Assembly: GCF_000225345.1 (NCBI RefSeq)
Contig: NC_015977.1
Coordinates: forward strand, 1,161,501-1,225,500
Direction of reading: 5' to 3'
Source: Roseburia hominis A2-183
GTDB lineage: Bacteria > Bacillota > Clostridia > Lachnospirales > Lachnospiraceae
DNA length: 64,000 bases
Shown here piece by piece: positions 24,122 to 33,470 of this stretch (the first letter of the stretch is position 1; each line of letters begins with the position of its first letter). Under the pieces are notes generated by a model that was not told where the DNA came from, searched no databases, and saw nothing but the letters and a program-made list of their open reading frames with translations. A program made the position numbers and the translations under genes.

Positions 24122-25684
24122 ATGAAAAACACAGCAATCAAATTATCCGGCATACTGCTTGCCGGAGCGGTCTTTTTTTCGACGCTGTTAGGTTACGGCA
24201 CACAGGTTGCCGCGGCGACGGCGATAGGCAGCGACACGGAGGCGGGACAGGCATCCGGCGACGGTTCTGTTACGTCGGTTGCGGATCTTCCGGGAAAGCA
24301 TATCGGTGTACAGCTCGGCACGACCGGAGATATCATGGTCAGCGACTATGAGACGGACGGCTCGGGCACGGTAGTAGAGCGTTACAATAAGGGCGCGGAT
24401 GCCGTGCAGGCATTAAAGCAGGGAAAGTTAGACTGCGTGATTATTGACGAATTGCCGGCGCTGGCATTTGTGGAGCAGAACGAAGGGCTTAAGATTCTCG
24501 AGGAGAACTTTGTTGAGGAGGACTATGCGTTCGTAATCGCAAAGGGTAACGAGGCACTTGTGGATCAGGTCAATGAGACGCTGCGCGAACTGAAGGACGA
24601 GGGTGTTCTCGATAGCATTGCGAAGAATTATACCGGAACGGACGAGGAGATTGGAAAGTATCCGTATGAAATTCTGGATGTGGAACGCACGAACGGCACG
24701 CTTACCGTTGGTACGAATGCGGAGTTTCCGCCGTATGAATACTATGAAGAGGGAAAGATCACCGGAATCGACATGGATATTATGCAGGCGGTCTGCGACA
24801 AACTCGGCATGGAGTTAAAGATCGAGGACATGGCGTTTGATTCCGTGATTCCTGCGGTGTCCACCGGAAAAGTCGACATCGGTGCATCGGGTTTTACGGT
24901 GACGGAGGAACGCAAAAAGAATGTGAATTTCACGGATACCTATGCAAAATCCAAGCAGGTCATCATCGTGAGAGATACATCTGTCACAGCAGAGAAGACA
25001 GGGATAGCAGAGAAGTTTTATGATAACTTTATCAAGGACAGCCGATATACCTATTTGTTAAAGGGACTTTTAAATACACTCATCATCACCGTGTTTGCGG
25101 TAATGATCGGTATTGTGTTTGGATTTTTGATCGCGATTGTAAGAACCAACCACGACAGAAACGGCGGGCTTACGATCTTAAATGCACTCTGCAAGGCATA
25201 CCTTGCCGTTGTGCGCGGTACGCCGGTCATGATTCAGCTTCTGATTATTTATTATGTCATTTTCCAGAGCGTCAATACGGGAAAACTGTTCGTGGCAGTC
25301 ATTGCGTTCGGACTGAACTCGGCGGCCTACGTGGCGGAAATCGTCCGGTCCGGTATTATGGCGGTGGACATCGGACAGTTTGAGGCGGGAAGAAGCCTTG
25401 GATTAAATTATAAGCAGACGATGTTAAGCATCATCCTGCCGCAGGCAGTCAAAAATATTCTGCCGGCACTCTGCAATGAGTTTATCAGTCTGTTGAAGGA
25501 GACTTCGATCAGCGGTTACATCGGGCTGATGGATCTGACCAAGGGCGGAGACATCATCCGAAGCGTGACGTACGAGGCGTTCATGCCGTTAATTGCGGTC
25601 GCGGCCATTTATTTCCTGATTGTCATGGGACTGAGCAAGGCAGTCGGACTGTTGGAAAGGAGATTGAGAAGCAATGAGCGATAA
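24122..25684 (+). CDS. Amino-acid ABC transporter: substrate-binding domain fused to permease, lobes in permuted order
   Basis: 520 residues. A signal sequence (1-32) is followed by residues 51-170, which resemble the second lobe of a family 3 solute-binding protein ([19 protein letters not shown] ... [19 protein letters not shown] ... [17 protein letters not shown]). Residues 192-288 resemble the first lobe ([18 protein letters not shown] ... [16 protein letters not shown] ... [14 protein letters not shown]). The normal order is the reverse, so the domain looks circularly permuted. A HisM/GlnP-type permease follows (about 305-515) with the EAA loop [20 protein letters not shown]. It probably imports a polar amino acid with the ATPase encoded immediately downstream; the two genes overlap by 11 bp. 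Confidence 0.85.
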   Translation: MKNTAIKLSGILLAGAVFFSTLLGYGTQVAAATAIGSDTEAGQASGDGSVTSVADLPGKHIGVQLGTTGDIMVSDYETDGSGTVVERYNKGADAVQALKQGKLDCVIIDELPALAFVEQNEGLKILEENFVEEDYAFVIAKGNEALVDQVNETLRELKDEGVLDSIAKNYTGTDEEIGKYPYEILDVERTNGTLTVGTNAEFPPYEYYEEGKITGIDMDIMQAVCDKLGMELKIEDMAFDSVIPAVSTGKVDIGASGFTVTEERKKNVNFTDTYAKSKQVIIVRDTSVTAEKTGIAEKFYDNFIKDSRYTYLLKGLLNTLIITVFAVMIGIVFGFLIAIVRTNHDRNGGLTILNALCKAYLAVVRGTPVMIQLLIIYYVIFQSVNTGKLFVAVIAFGLNSAAYVAEIVRSGIMAVDIGQFEAGRSLGLNYKQTMLSIILPQAVKNILPALCNEFISLLKETSISGYIGLMDLTKGGDIIRSVTYEAFMPLIAVAAIYFLIVMGLSKAVGLLERRLRSNER

Positions 25685-26414
25685 TACGGTAATTCTGGAA
25701 GTAAAAGAGCTTCACAAGTCTTTTGACGGTCATGAAGTGTTAAAAGGAATCTCGACGACGATCAAAAAGGGCGATGTGCTGGCGCTGATCGGACCGTCCG
25801 GCTGTGGTAAATCCACGTTTTTGCGCTCCTTAAATCTGCTGGAGATTCCGACGGCGGGACATGTGCTGTTTGAGGGAACCGATCTGACGGATCCGTCGGT
25901 GGACATCAATCATGTCCGGGAGAAGATCGGCATGGTGTTTCAGCAGTTCAATCTGTTTCCGAACATGACGATTCTGGAAAATATCATGCTTGCCCCGGTA
26001 AAACTCGGCAAGATGACAAAAGAGGAAGCGAATACGCGCGCGATGGAGCTGTTAAAGCGCATCGGTCTGGCGGATAAGGCGGGCGCGTATCCCGCGCAGC
26101 TTTCCGGCGGACAGAAGCAGCGCATTGCCATCGTGCGGTCGCTGGCGATGGACCCGGACATCATCCTGTTTGACGAGCCGACCTCGGCGCTTGATCCGGA
26201 GATGGTCGGCGAGGTGCTCGCCGTGATGCAGGAACTGGCGGAGGATGGCATGACGATGGTGGTCGTGACACATGAGATGGGATTTGCCAGAGAAGTTGCG
26301 AACCGTGTGATGTTTATCAACGACGGCGTGATCCAGGAGGAGGGAACCCCGCAGGAGATTTTTGGCAATCCAAAGAGTCAGAGACTGCAGGAGTTTTTAT
26401 CAAAGGTATTGTAA
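25674..26414 (+). CDS. Amino-acid ABC transporter ATP-binding protein (GlnQ type)
   Basis: A 246-residue ATPase with Walker [11 protein letters not shown]-loop [12 protein letters not shown], signature LSGGQKQR, Walker [16 protein letters not shown] and the H-switch VTHEMGFA, all typical of polar amino-acid importers. It overlaps the binding-protein/permease gene by 11 bp, so the two genes make a complete importer. ATG 25674 follows AAAGGAGATTGAGAAGC. A terminator follows directly. Confidence 0.95.
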   Translation: MSDNTVILEVKELHKSFDGHEVLKGISTTIKKGDVLALIGPSGCGKSTFLRSLNLLEIPTAGHVLFEGTDLTDPSVDINHVREKIGMVFQQFNLFPNMTILENIMLAPVKLGKMTKEEANTRAMELLKRIGLADKAGAYPAQLSGGQKQRIAIVRSLAMDPDIILFDEPTSALDPEMVGEVLAVMQELAEDGMTMVVVTHEMGFAREVANRVMFINDGVIQEEGTPQEIFGNPKSQRLQEFLSKVL

Positions 26415-26426
26415 GAAGAAATAAGG

Positions 26427-26468
26427 ACGGGCTGTCCGGCGCAAAAGAGGTGCCGCGGCCCGTTTTTT
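26427..26468 (+). terminator. Intrinsic terminator of the amino-acid ABC operon
   Basis: ACGGGC...GGCGC (26427-26442) pairs with GTGCCGCGGCCCGT (26450-26463), with minor mismatches. Six T follow at 26463-26468. Confidence 0.8.
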
Positions 26469-26622
26469 GTGCAACAGGCAAAGAATGTGTTTTGTATACT
26501 GCATCAGGAATACCTCCCGCAGGCGGAGAGCGGGGCGGAACATCGTTTGCAAGATGTGCGATTGTATGATAAGATAAATAACGATTTTTAGGAACGGAAT
26601 CGTAAGGGAAGGAAGAACGCAT

Positions 26623-27609
26623 ATGAAATGGAATAAATACACGATAGAGACAACGACGGCGGCGGAGGACTACATGAGTGCGATGTTAGCCGACCTTGGC
26701 ATTGAGGGAGTGGAGATTGAGGATAACATTCCGCTGTCCAAGGAAGATCAGGCGGATATGTTCATCGATTTTCTGCCGGAGCTTCCGCCGGATGACGGTG
26801 TGAGCCACGTCAGCTTTTATCTTGAGGATGACGGCGAGGACCGCACCGAACTGTTAAAGCAGGTAAAAGAGGCGTTGGAGGACTTAAGAAAAGTCGTGGA
26901 TGTCGGAAGCGGCGTGATCACCTCCGACCAGACGGAGGATCTGGACTGGATCAACAACTGGAAGAAATTCTTCAGTTCCTTCTATATTGATGACATCCTG
27001 ATCAAACCGACCTGGGAGGAATTAAAGCCGGAGGATGCCGACAAATTTTTAATCGAGATTGATCCGGGTGTGTCGTTTGGAACCGGCAAGCATGAAACGA
27101 CGCAGCTGTGCATCCGCCAGCTGTTAAAGTATATCCGCGGGAACGATGCGTACACACCGGAAAACCGCACGCCGAAGGTACTCGACGTCGGCTGCGGAAG
27201 CGGCATTTTATCGATTGTGGCGTTGAAGCTTGGCGCGTCCGCGGTAGTCGGAACGGATCTCGATCCGGACTGCATGACCTCCACACATGAGAATATGGAA
27301 GTGAACCATCTCGATCCTTCGCTTGGCACATTTTATGTCGGCAATCTGATCGATGATGCAGCACTGCAGGAGAAAGTCGGCACGGAGGAATACGACATTG
27401 TGGTTGCCAACATTCTGGCAGACGTCATTATTCCGATGGCACCGGTGATTCCGGCACGCTTGAAACGCGGCGGTTATTTTATCACCTCGGGCATCATCGA
27501 TTTCAAGGAGAACGCGGTAAAAGAAGCGATCGAAGCGGCCGGACTTACGGTGGTGGAGATCAATCATCAGGGCGAGTGGGTGAACATTACGGCGAGAAAG
27601 CCGGAATAA
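26623..27609 (+). CDS. prmA: Ribosomal protein L11 methyltransferase
   Basis: A 328-residue SAM-dependent methyltransferase. The N-terminal alpha/beta recognition domain starts MKWNKYTIETTTAAEDYMSA. The central block LIEIDPGVSFGTGKHETTQL and the SAM motif LDVGCGSGILSIVALKLGA identify PrmA, with VVANILADVI as motif IV. It trimethylates ribosomal protein L11. ATG 26623 follows AGGGAAGGAAGAA. It is followed by rsmE, the common PrmA-RsmE pair in Firmicutes. Confidence 0.95.
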   Translation: MKWNKYTIETTTAAEDYMSAMLADLGIEGVEIEDNIPLSKEDQADMFIDFLPELPPDDGVSHVSFYLEDDGEDRTELLKQVKEALEDLRKVVDVGSGVITSDQTEDLDWINNWKKFFSSFYIDDILIKPTWEELKPEDADKFLIEIDPGVSFGTGKHETTQLCIRQLLKYIRGNDAYTPENRTPKVLDVGCGSGILSIVALKLGASAVVGTDLDPDCMTSTHENMEVNHLDPSLGTFYVGNLIDDAALQEKVGTEEYDIVVANILADVIIPMAPVIPARLKRGGYFITSGIIDFKENAVKEAIEAAGLTVVEINHQGEWVNITARKPE

Positions 27610-27680
27610 GGAAGACGATCCGGAAAAAGAAAAGACGATCTGGAATAAGGAAAGACGATCCGAAAAAAGGAAGATGATCC
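27603..27680 (+). repeat. Short degenerate tandem repeat between prmA and rsmE
   Basis: Four adjoining 19-20-bp units of the form GGAATAAGGAAGACGATCC, diverged at a few positions. The first unit includes the prmA stop codon. This looks like slippage expansion; it is purine-rich and contains several GGAAG sites. Confidence 0.7.
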
Positions 27681-27715
27681 GAAGGAATGGCAGGCAGCCC
27701 GGAAATGAGGAGTTT

Positions 27716-28486
27716 ATGTATCAGTTTTTTGTGGAAGACGAGCAGATTGCAAATGATCTGGTGATAATTGAGGGAAGCGATGTAAATCACATCCGCAATG
27801 TCCTGCGCATGAAATGCGGGGAAAAAGTGCGCATCAGCAGCACATCCGGCAGGAATTTCTTCGGCACGATTGACCGGATCGCAGAGAACGTGGTGGAGGT
27901 GTGCATCACGGAGGAGACGGCTTTAGATACGGAACTGCCCTGCCGGATCTGCCTGTTTCAGGGACTTCCAAAGAGCGACAAGATGGAGCTCATCATCCAG
28001 AAGGCAGTGGAGCTTGGCGCTGCGGAGATGATCCCGGTGGCGATGAAGAACTGCGTCGTAAAACTGGATGCAAAAAAAGCGGCGGCAAAGACGGCGCGCT
28101 GGCAGGAGATTGCAAAGAGTGCGGCAAAACAGTCAAAGCGCAGCAGAATTCCGGTGGTGAGAGAACCGGTGAATTACCGGGAGGCAGTCGCATTGGCGGG
28201 AGAACTCGACGTGGTGCTGCTGCCGTATGAGAATGAGCGCGGCATGGCGGCCACAAGGGAAGTGATGGAGCGGATTGCACCGGGGCAGAGCGTCGGCATT
28301 TTTATCGGACCGGAGGGCGGATTCGATCCGTCGGAGATTGCGCTGGCAAAAGAGGAGGGGATGCATCTGGTGTCCCTCGGAAAAAGAATTTTGCGCACGG
28401 AGACGGCGGGACTTGCAACCCTTTCTATTCTGATGTATCATATCGAGAGTGTGTCGGAAGCGGAAGAAGAGCGGGATCAGCCGTGA
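27716..28486 (+). CDS. rsmE: 16S rRNA (uracil-1498-N3)-methyltransferase
   Basis: About 256 residues, a SPOUT (alpha/beta knot) methyltransferase. Signatures: NHIRNVLRMKCGEKVRI (PUA-like N-domain), FQGLPKSDKMELIIQKAVELG, and the knot motif IGPEGGFDPSEIALAKEEG and SLGKRILRTETAGL. It methylates U1498 of 16S rRNA. ATG 27716 (MYQFFV) was chosen because TGAGGAG is 5-6 nt upstream; an earlier in-frame ATG at 27674 lies in the tandem-repeat region. Confidence 0.95.
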   Translation: MYQFFVEDEQIANDLVIIEGSDVNHIRNVLRMKCGEKVRISSTSGRNFFGTIDRIAENVVEVCITEETALDTELPCRICLFQGLPKSDKMELIIQKAVELGAAEMIPVAMKNCVVKLDAKKAAAKTARWQEIAKSAAKQSKRSRIPVVREPVNYREAVALAGELDVVLLPYENERGMAATREVMERIAPGQSVGIFIGPEGGFDPSEIALAKEEGMHLVSLGKRILRTETAGLATLSILMYHIESVSEAEEERDQP

Positions 28487-28513
28487 TTCTGCGTCGGCGT
28501 TTGTTAGAAAGGC

Positions 28514-29683
28514 ATGGTTTTAAAACAGATGGAAGCATATTTGGATAATTCTGCCACCACCCGGTGCAGTGAGCGCGCCAAAAACAAGATGGTGCAGATC
28601 TTAACGGAAGATTACGGCAATCCGTCCTCCCTGCACAACATGGGAAAGACGGCGGAGGATTATATTAAAGAAGCAAAAGAGCAGATCGCGAAGACGCTCC
28701 GCTGCGATGAGAAGGAGATCGTCTTTACGTCGGGCGGCACGGAGTCGAACAATATGGCGCTGATCGGCGGAGCGCTGGCAAACAAGCGCCAGGGAAAGCA
28801 TATCATCACGACAGCGATTGAGCATGCGTCGGTACAGGCGCCGCTTGCCTACTTAAAAGAACTCGGCTATGAGATCACGGAATTGTCTGTGGATCATGAC
28901 GGTATTATTTCGCTGGAGGAACTGCGGGATGCAGTGCGGGAAGATACGGTGCTGGTGTCCATCATGATGGTGAACAACGAGATTGGTGCGGTTGAACCGG
29001 TCGAGGAAGCGGCGAAGGTCATCAAGGCGAAGAATCCGGACACGCTGTTTCATGTGGATGCGATTCAGGCGTACGGCAAATTCCGCATCTGCCCGAAAAA
29101 GATGGGGATTGATCTGCTCTCGGTGAGTGGACACAAGATCCACGCGCCGAAAGGAACCGGATTTTTATATATTCGCGATAAGGTAAAAGTAAAACCGATC
29201 ATCTACGGCGGCGGTCAGCAGAAGGGAATGCGCTCCGGTACGGAGAACGTTCCGGGCGTGGCTGCACTCGGCGAGGCAGCGGCGGAGATCTATGAGAATT
29301 TTGACGCGAAGACCGGTCATATGTATGAGATCAGGCAGAGGTTCATCGATGAGGTGACACAGATCCCGGGAGTGACGGTAAACGGTAAAACGGGACGGGA
29401 CTCTGCGCCGCAGATTGTGAGTGTCACGATCGAGGATGTGCGCAGTGAAGTGATGCTCCATTCTCTGGAAGAATACGGCATCTATGTGTCGGCGGGAAGC
29501 GCATGCTCGTCCAATAAGCCGGCACCGAGCCGCACCTTGCAGGGCATCGGTCTGCCGAAGCAGAAGTTAGAGTCCACGATCCGGATCAGCTTCTGCGTCA
29601 ACACAACGGAAGAAGAAGTGGATTATGCGGTCGAAAAAATGAAAGAGATCATTCCGTTCCGCAGAAAGTTCACCAGAAAGTAA
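28514..29683 (+). CDS. Cysteine desulfurase (NifS/IscS-like)
   Basis: About 389 residues, fold-I PLP enzyme releasing sulfur from cysteine. It begins AYLDNSATTR, has FTSGGTESNN and the conserved VDAIQAYGK, the PLP lysine Lys208 in SGHKIHAPKG and the persulfide Cys331 in SAGSACSSNK within the flexible loop. Immediate linkage to thiI (11 bp) indicates it supplies sulfur for 4-thiouridine in tRNA, like Bacillus NifZ. Start: ATG 28514 follows AGAAAGG very closely; ATG 28529 is an alternative. Confidence 0.92.
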   Translation: MVLKQMEAYLDNSATTRCSERAKNKMVQILTEDYGNPSSLHNMGKTAEDYIKEAKEQIAKTLRCDEKEIVFTSGGTESNNMALIGGALANKRQGKHIITTAIEHASVQAPLAYLKELGYEITELSVDHDGIISLEELRDAVREDTVLVSIMMVNNEIGAVEPVEEAAKVIKAKNPDTLFHVDAIQAYGKFRICPKKMGIDLLSVSGHKIHAPKGTGFLYIRDKVKVKPIIYGGGQQKGMRSGTENVPGVAALGEAAAEIYENFDAKTGHMYEIRQRFIDEVTQIPGVTVNGKTGRDSAPQIVSVTIEDVRSEVMLHSLEEYGIYVSAGSACSSNKPAPSRTLQGIGLPKQKLESTIRISFCVNTTEEEVDYAVEKMKEIIPFRRKFTRK

Positions 29684-29694
29684 AGGAGAGAGCC

Positions 29695-30879
29695 ATGACA
29701 TATAAAGCATTTTTGATTAAATATGCAGAGATTGCCATCAAGGGGAAGAACCGTTATCTGTTTGAGGATGCGCTGGTGAGCCAGATGAATCATGCCTTAA
29801 AGAAGGTGGACGGCACGTTCCATATCCGCAAGGAGCAGGGCAGAATCTACGTCGAGATGGAGGGCGAATACGATTACGATGGAGCTGTGGAGGCACTGCA
29901 GCATGTGTTTGGCATCGTGGGAATCTGTCCGGTCGTACTGCTGGAGGACGAGGGCTTTGATGCGCTGGCGGGGGAAGTCATCCGCTATATCGACGAGGTA
30001 TACCCGGACAAGCATTTTACGTTCAAGGTCAATGCGCGCCGCGCGAGAAAGAATTACCCGTTGGAGTCGATGGAGATCAATGCCCAGATGGGCGAGCGGA
30101 TCTTAGAGGCGTTCCCCGAGACGAGCGTGGATGTCCATAAGCCGCAGGTGATGTTTAATATCGAGATCCGCAACCAGATCAATGTGTACTCGACGGTCAT
30201 TCCGGGACCGGGAGGTATGCCGGTCGGAACAAACGGAAAAGCCATGCTGCTCTTATCCGGCGGAATCGACAGCCCGGTGGCAGGCTACATGATTGCAAAG
30301 CGCGGTGTTACCATCGATGCGACCTATTTTCATGCGCCGCCTTATACGTCGGAGCGCGCCAAGCAGAAGGTCGTGGATCTGGCAAAGATCATTTCCAAAT
30401 ATACCGGACCGATCAATCTGCATGTGGTCAATTTTACGGATATCCAGTTATATATTTACGAACAGTGTCCGCATGAGGAACTGACGATTATCATGCGGCG
30501 CTACATGATGAAGCTGGCGGAGCATTTTGCAAAAGAGAACAAGTGTCTCGGACTGATTACGGGGGAGAGTATCGGACAGGTGGCGAGCCAGACCATGCAG
30601 TCGCTCGCGGCAACCAATGAGGTATGTACGATGCCGGTTTACCGTCCGCTGATCGGATTTGACAAGCAGGAGATCGTGGAGATCTCGGAGAAGATCGACG
30701 CTTATGAGACATCCATCCTTCCTTACGAGGACTGCTGTACGATTTTCGTGGCAAAGCACCCGGTGACAAAGCCGAGCTTAAACGTGATTCACAATGATGA
30801 GAGAAAGCTTTCCGAGAAGATCGATGCGCTGATGCAGGAAGCCATCGATACGGTGGAGGTAATCCACATCGAGGCGTAG
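29695..30879 (+). CDS. thiI: tRNA 4-thiouridine synthase ThiI
   Basis: A 394-residue protein with an N-terminal ferredoxin-like domain and THUMP (KYAEIAIKGKNRYLFEDAL), and a PP-loop ATPase domain (LLSGGIDSPVAGYMIAKRG). It stops near residue 390, with no C-terminal rhodanese domain. This is the short Firmicute form that depends on a partner desulfurase, here encoded just upstream. ATG 29695 follows AAAGGAGAGAGCC. A repeat hairpin and a converging terminator follow. Confidence 0.95.
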   Translation: MTYKAFLIKYAEIAIKGKNRYLFEDALVSQMNHALKKVDGTFHIRKEQGRIYVEMEGEYDYDGAVEALQHVFGIVGICPVVLLEDEGFDALAGEVIRYIDEVYPDKHFTFKVNARRARKNYPLESMEINAQMGERILEAFPETSVDVHKPQVMFNIEIRNQINVYSTVIPGPGGMPVGTNGKAMLLLSGGIDSPVAGYMIAKRGVTIDATYFHAPPYTSERAKQKVVDLAKIISKYTGPINLHVVNFTDIQLYIYEQCPHEELTIIMRRYMMKLAEHFAKENKCLGLITGESIGQVASQTMQSLAATNEVCTMPVYRPLIGFDKQEIVEISEKIDAYETSILPYEDCCTIFVAKHPVTKPSLNVIHNDERKLSEKIDALMQEAIDTVEVIHIEA

Positions 30880-30905
30880 ATGTGCATCCTCGCGGTGCGG
30901 GTTTA

Positions 30906-30933
30906 TGTAATAGGAACGAAGTCTCCTGTTACA
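30906..30933 (+). repeat. Dispersed palindromic repeat, copy 3
   Basis: TGTAATAGGAA-CGAAGTC-TCCTGTTACA hairpin directly after thiI, followed by an A-run and a second hairpin that terminates the opposite-strand gene. This is the same arrangement as copy 2. Confidence 0.75.
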
Positions 30934-30963
30934 TAAAAAAACAGCCGCGGGAAATCCCGCGGC
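30934..30963 (-). terminator. Terminator of the HPr-like gene
   Basis: Perfect stem GCCGCGGG (30944-30951) / CCCGCGGC (30956-30963) with a 4-nt loop. On the minus strand it is followed by TGTTTTTTT. Confidence 0.85.
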
Positions 30964-30985
30964 GTGTACCCCTGTCATGTATGAA

Positions 30986-31216
30986 TTAGATTAAGTATGG
31001 CTTTAAAGTCTCCATAATCTCGTCCATGTTGTTCTCTGCATGGATTGCAAGGTCGATAGGCTTGGATAAATCTAAACTGAAGATACCCATGATGGACTTT
31101 GCATCGATGACGTATCTGCCAGAGATCAGATCAAAATCATATTCATACTGCGTAATTGCATTGACGAAGGACTTTACCTTGTCGATCGAGTTAAGGGAAA
31201 TCTGTACTGTTTTCAT
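30986..31216 (-). CDS. HPr-like protein lacking the active-site histidine
   Basis: A 76-residue protein. The second half has the HPr regulatory helix: ISGRYVIDAKSIMGIFSLDL, where Ser41 matches HPr Ser46, the target of HPr kinase. The first part (ISLNSIDKVKSFVNAI) aligns with the GLHARPAxxFV region of HPr but has no His; the position of His15 is Ser or Ile. It therefore cannot pass PTS phosphate and recalls Crh, the Bacillus HPr paralogue without His15. ATG 31216 lies 9-10 nt after GGAGG; the frame extends further upstream without support. Single gene on the minus strand with its own terminator. Confidence 0.8.
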   Translation of the reverse strand: MKTVQISLNSIDKVKSFVNAITQYEYDFDLISGRYVIDAKSIMGIFSLDLSKPIDLAIHAENNMDEIMETLKPYLI

Positions 31217-31353
31217 GATAAAAAACCTCCTTAGGATTATCTGTTTCAAGATAGTTTTATAGTAATAGTTTTTCGTGGAAAAGTCAACACAAAAAGCGGA
31301 TGAAACCATAAGAAAGCGTGAACAAAAAGCAATACAGAAATGAGGAAACAAGA

Positions 31354-32658
31354 ATGAAAGCAGCATTGCATAATTTGGGTTGTAAAGTGAATGCATATGA
31401 GACGGAAGCCATGCAGCAGATTTTGGAGGAGGCGGGATATGAGATCGTGCCGTTTTCGGAGTATGCGGATGTCTATGTGATCAATACATGCTCCGTGACC
31501 AATATGGCGGACCGCAAGTCCAGACAGATGCTGCACCGGGCGAAAAAGCAGAATCCGGATGCGATTGTCGTGGGAGCCGGATGCTATGTGCAGACCAAGG
31601 AGGCACAGGCTCTCGTGGATGAGTCGATTGACATCGTGATCGGGAATAATAAAAAGCATGAGCTGGTGCCGCTGCTTCGGGAATACGAAGCATCCCACCG
31701 CAAGATGGCGTGTGTGGCGGACATCAATCACGAGAAGCAGGCATACGAGGAATTGTCGCTTTCGCGCACGGCAGAGCACACCCGGGCGTTTATCAAGGTG
31801 CAGGATGGCTGCAATCAGTTCTGCACATACTGTATTATTCCGTTTGCGAGAGGGCGTGTCAGAAGCAGGGAGCTTCCGGACGTCTTACAGGAGATACGGA
31901 CGCTGGCAAAAAGCGGCTACCGTGAGGTGGTGCTCACCGGAATCCATCTGAGTTCCTACGGTGTGGACAACGGGGAGTCGCTGCTGCATCTGATCGAGGC
32001 GGTACATGAGCTGGAGGGGATCGAGCGGATCCGCCTGGGAAGCCTGGAACCGCGTATCGTGACGGACGCGTTTGCAAAAAGACTCTCGGAGCTGCCGAAG
32101 ATCTGCCCGCATTTTCACCTGTCATTGCAGAGCGGCTGCGATACGGTGTTAAGCCGCATGAACCGGCGGTACGATACGGCGGAATATGAGGCGGGCTGTG
32201 CGCTGCTGCGCAGGTATTTTGAACATCCGGCAATCACAACGGATGTCATTGTAGGATTCCCGGGGGAGACGGACGAGGAATTTGAGACGACGGAGCGTTA
32301 TCTGGAGCGGATTCATTTCTATGAGATGCATATTTTCCAGTATTCGAGAAGAGAGGGAACGAAGGCGGCGGCAATGCCGGATCAGGTGCCGGAGGCGGTA
32401 AAAAAGGAGCGCAGCGAAAAACTGCTTGCACTCGGTCACAGGATGTCGGAGGAGTTCCGCCGGTATTATCTCGGCAGACAGGTGACGGCGCTTCTGGAGG
32501 AAGAGTTTTTATATGATGGAAAGCGTTACTACACCGGGTACACAAAAGAGTATGTGAAAGTGGCGGTAGAGACAAAAAAAGACCTTTCCAACACGTTTGT
32601 GACGGGCACCTTAAAGACACAATTAACAGAAGACGTCTATCTTTTAGTTGAATTTTAA
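31354..32658 (+). CDS. mtaB: tRNA (N6-threonylcarbamoyladenosine-37) methylthiotransferase MtaB
   Basis: About 434 residues. N-terminal UPF0004 domain: ALHNLGCKVNAYETEAMQ, VINTCSVTNMADRKSRQ and GAGCYVQ hold the cluster-binding cysteines. The radical-SAM domain has CNQFCTYCIIPFARG (CxxxCxxC); a C-terminal TRAM domain follows. The NxxxC form GCKVNAYE and length place it in the MtaB (e-MtaB/YqeV) group, making ms2t6A37, rather than MiaB. ATG 31354 is preceded by AGGAAACAAGA; earlier in-frame starts lack a binding site. Confidence 0.93.
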   Translation: MKAALHNLGCKVNAYETEAMQQILEEAGYEIVPFSEYADVYVINTCSVTNMADRKSRQMLHRAKKQNPDAIVVGAGCYVQTKEAQALVDESIDIVIGNNKKHELVPLLREYEASHRKMACVADINHEKQAYEELSLSRTAEHTRAFIKVQDGCNQFCTYCIIPFARGRVRSRELPDVLQEIRTLAKSGYREVVLTGIHLSSYGVDNGESLLHLIEAVHELEGIERIRLGSLEPRIVTDAFAKRLSELPKICPHFHLSLQSGCDTVLSRMNRRYDTAEYEAGCALLRRYFEHPAITTDVIVGFPGETDEEFETTERYLERIHFYEMHIFQYSRREGTKAAAMPDQVPEAVKKERSEKLLALGHRMSEEFRRYYLGRQVTALLEEEFLYDGKRYYTGYTKEYVKVAVETKKDLSNTFVTGTLKTQLTEDVYLLVEF

Positions 32659-32760
32659 GACAAACTATATTAGAATAAAAACAGCAATGCTTTTTCGACA
32701 AGAGAGCGGTGGCTGGCAGCACCGCTTTAAAGTCCGGGCAGATATAAGGGCGTGACAAAT

Positions 32761-33024
32761 ATGCAGGAGATCAATAACACACAATATTTTAAAGTGGAAA
32801 AAGGACCGGAACTTCGCGTGAGCGACGTGCTCGCGATTGTTTATCGTGCGCTTATGGAGAAGGGATACAATCCGGTGAATCAGATTGTTGGATATATTAT
32901 GTCGGGAGATCCTACTTATATCACCAGTCATAATAATGCAAGAAGCCTGATCATGAAAGTAGAACGTGATGAGCTGGTAGAGGAGATGCTGAAGGCTTAC
33001 ATCAGGAATAACAACTGGGAATAG
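32761..33024 (+). CDS. ireB: IreB-family regulatory protein (UPF0297)
   Basis: About 87 residues. The conserved IreB core is clear: VSDVLAIVYRALMEKGYNPV followed by NQIVGYIMSGDPTYITSHNN and ARSLIMKVERDELVEEMLKAY. In Enterococcus, IreB is phosphorylated by the PASTA kinase IreK and affects cephalosporin resistance. ATG 32761 or GTG 32752 could be the start; the ATG has better spacing to AAGGG. It is followed after 3 bp by ruvX, the usual Firmicute order. Confidence 0.93.
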   Translation: MQEINNTQYFKVEKGPELRVSDVLAIVYRALMEKGYNPVNQIVGYIMSGDPTYITSHNNARSLIMKVERDELVEEMLKAYIRNNNWE

Positions 33025-33027
33025 AAG

Positions 33028-33459
33028 ATGCGGATATTAGGTTTGGATTTTGGCTCGAAGACTGTCGGTGTGGCAGTCAGTGATGAACTTATGTTGACGG
33101 CGCAGGGACTGGAGATCGTGAGAAGACAGTCTCCGAACAAGCTGCGTCAGACGCTGGCAAGAATAGAACAGATTGTAACAGAATATCAGGTGGAGCGCAT
33201 TGTGCTCGGCTATCCCAAGAATATGAACAATACCGAGGGAGAGCGTTGCGAGAAGACGAAAGAGTTTGCACAGATGCTGGAGCGCCGCACCGGGCTTTCT
33301 GTCGTCCTGTGGGACGAGAGACTTACGACGGTTGCAGCAGACCGGCACATGATGGAGAGTGGAATACGCAGAGAGAATCGCAAACAGTATGTGGATGAGA
33401 TCGCGGCAGTGTTTATTCTGCAGGGATATCTGGATTCACTCGCGTTTCAGAAACATTGA
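33028..33459 (+). CDS. ruvX: Holliday-junction-resolvase-like/pre-16S rRNA nuclease YqgF
   Basis: A 143-residue RNase H-fold protein. [19 protein letters not shown] has the first catalytic Asp; [13 protein letters not shown] and [16 protein letters not shown] carry the other family motifs. In E. coli YqgF finishes the 5' end of 16S rRNA. Start ATG 33028, 3 bp after ireB. The next gene begins 12 bp downstream. Confidence 0.93.
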   Translation: MRILGLDFGSKTVGVAVSDELMLTAQGLEIVRRQSPNKLRQTLARIEQIVTEYQVERIVLGYPKNMNNTEGERCEKTKEFAQMLERRTGLSVVLWDERLTTVAADRHMMESGIRRENRKQYVDEIAAVFILQGYLDSLAFQKH

Positions 33460-33470
33460 ATGGAGTAAAT

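Noticed and set aside
27603..27680. Repeat cluster as a small CRISPR array
   Set aside because: Units are adjoining, with no unique spacers, and no cas gene is present anywhere in the window.
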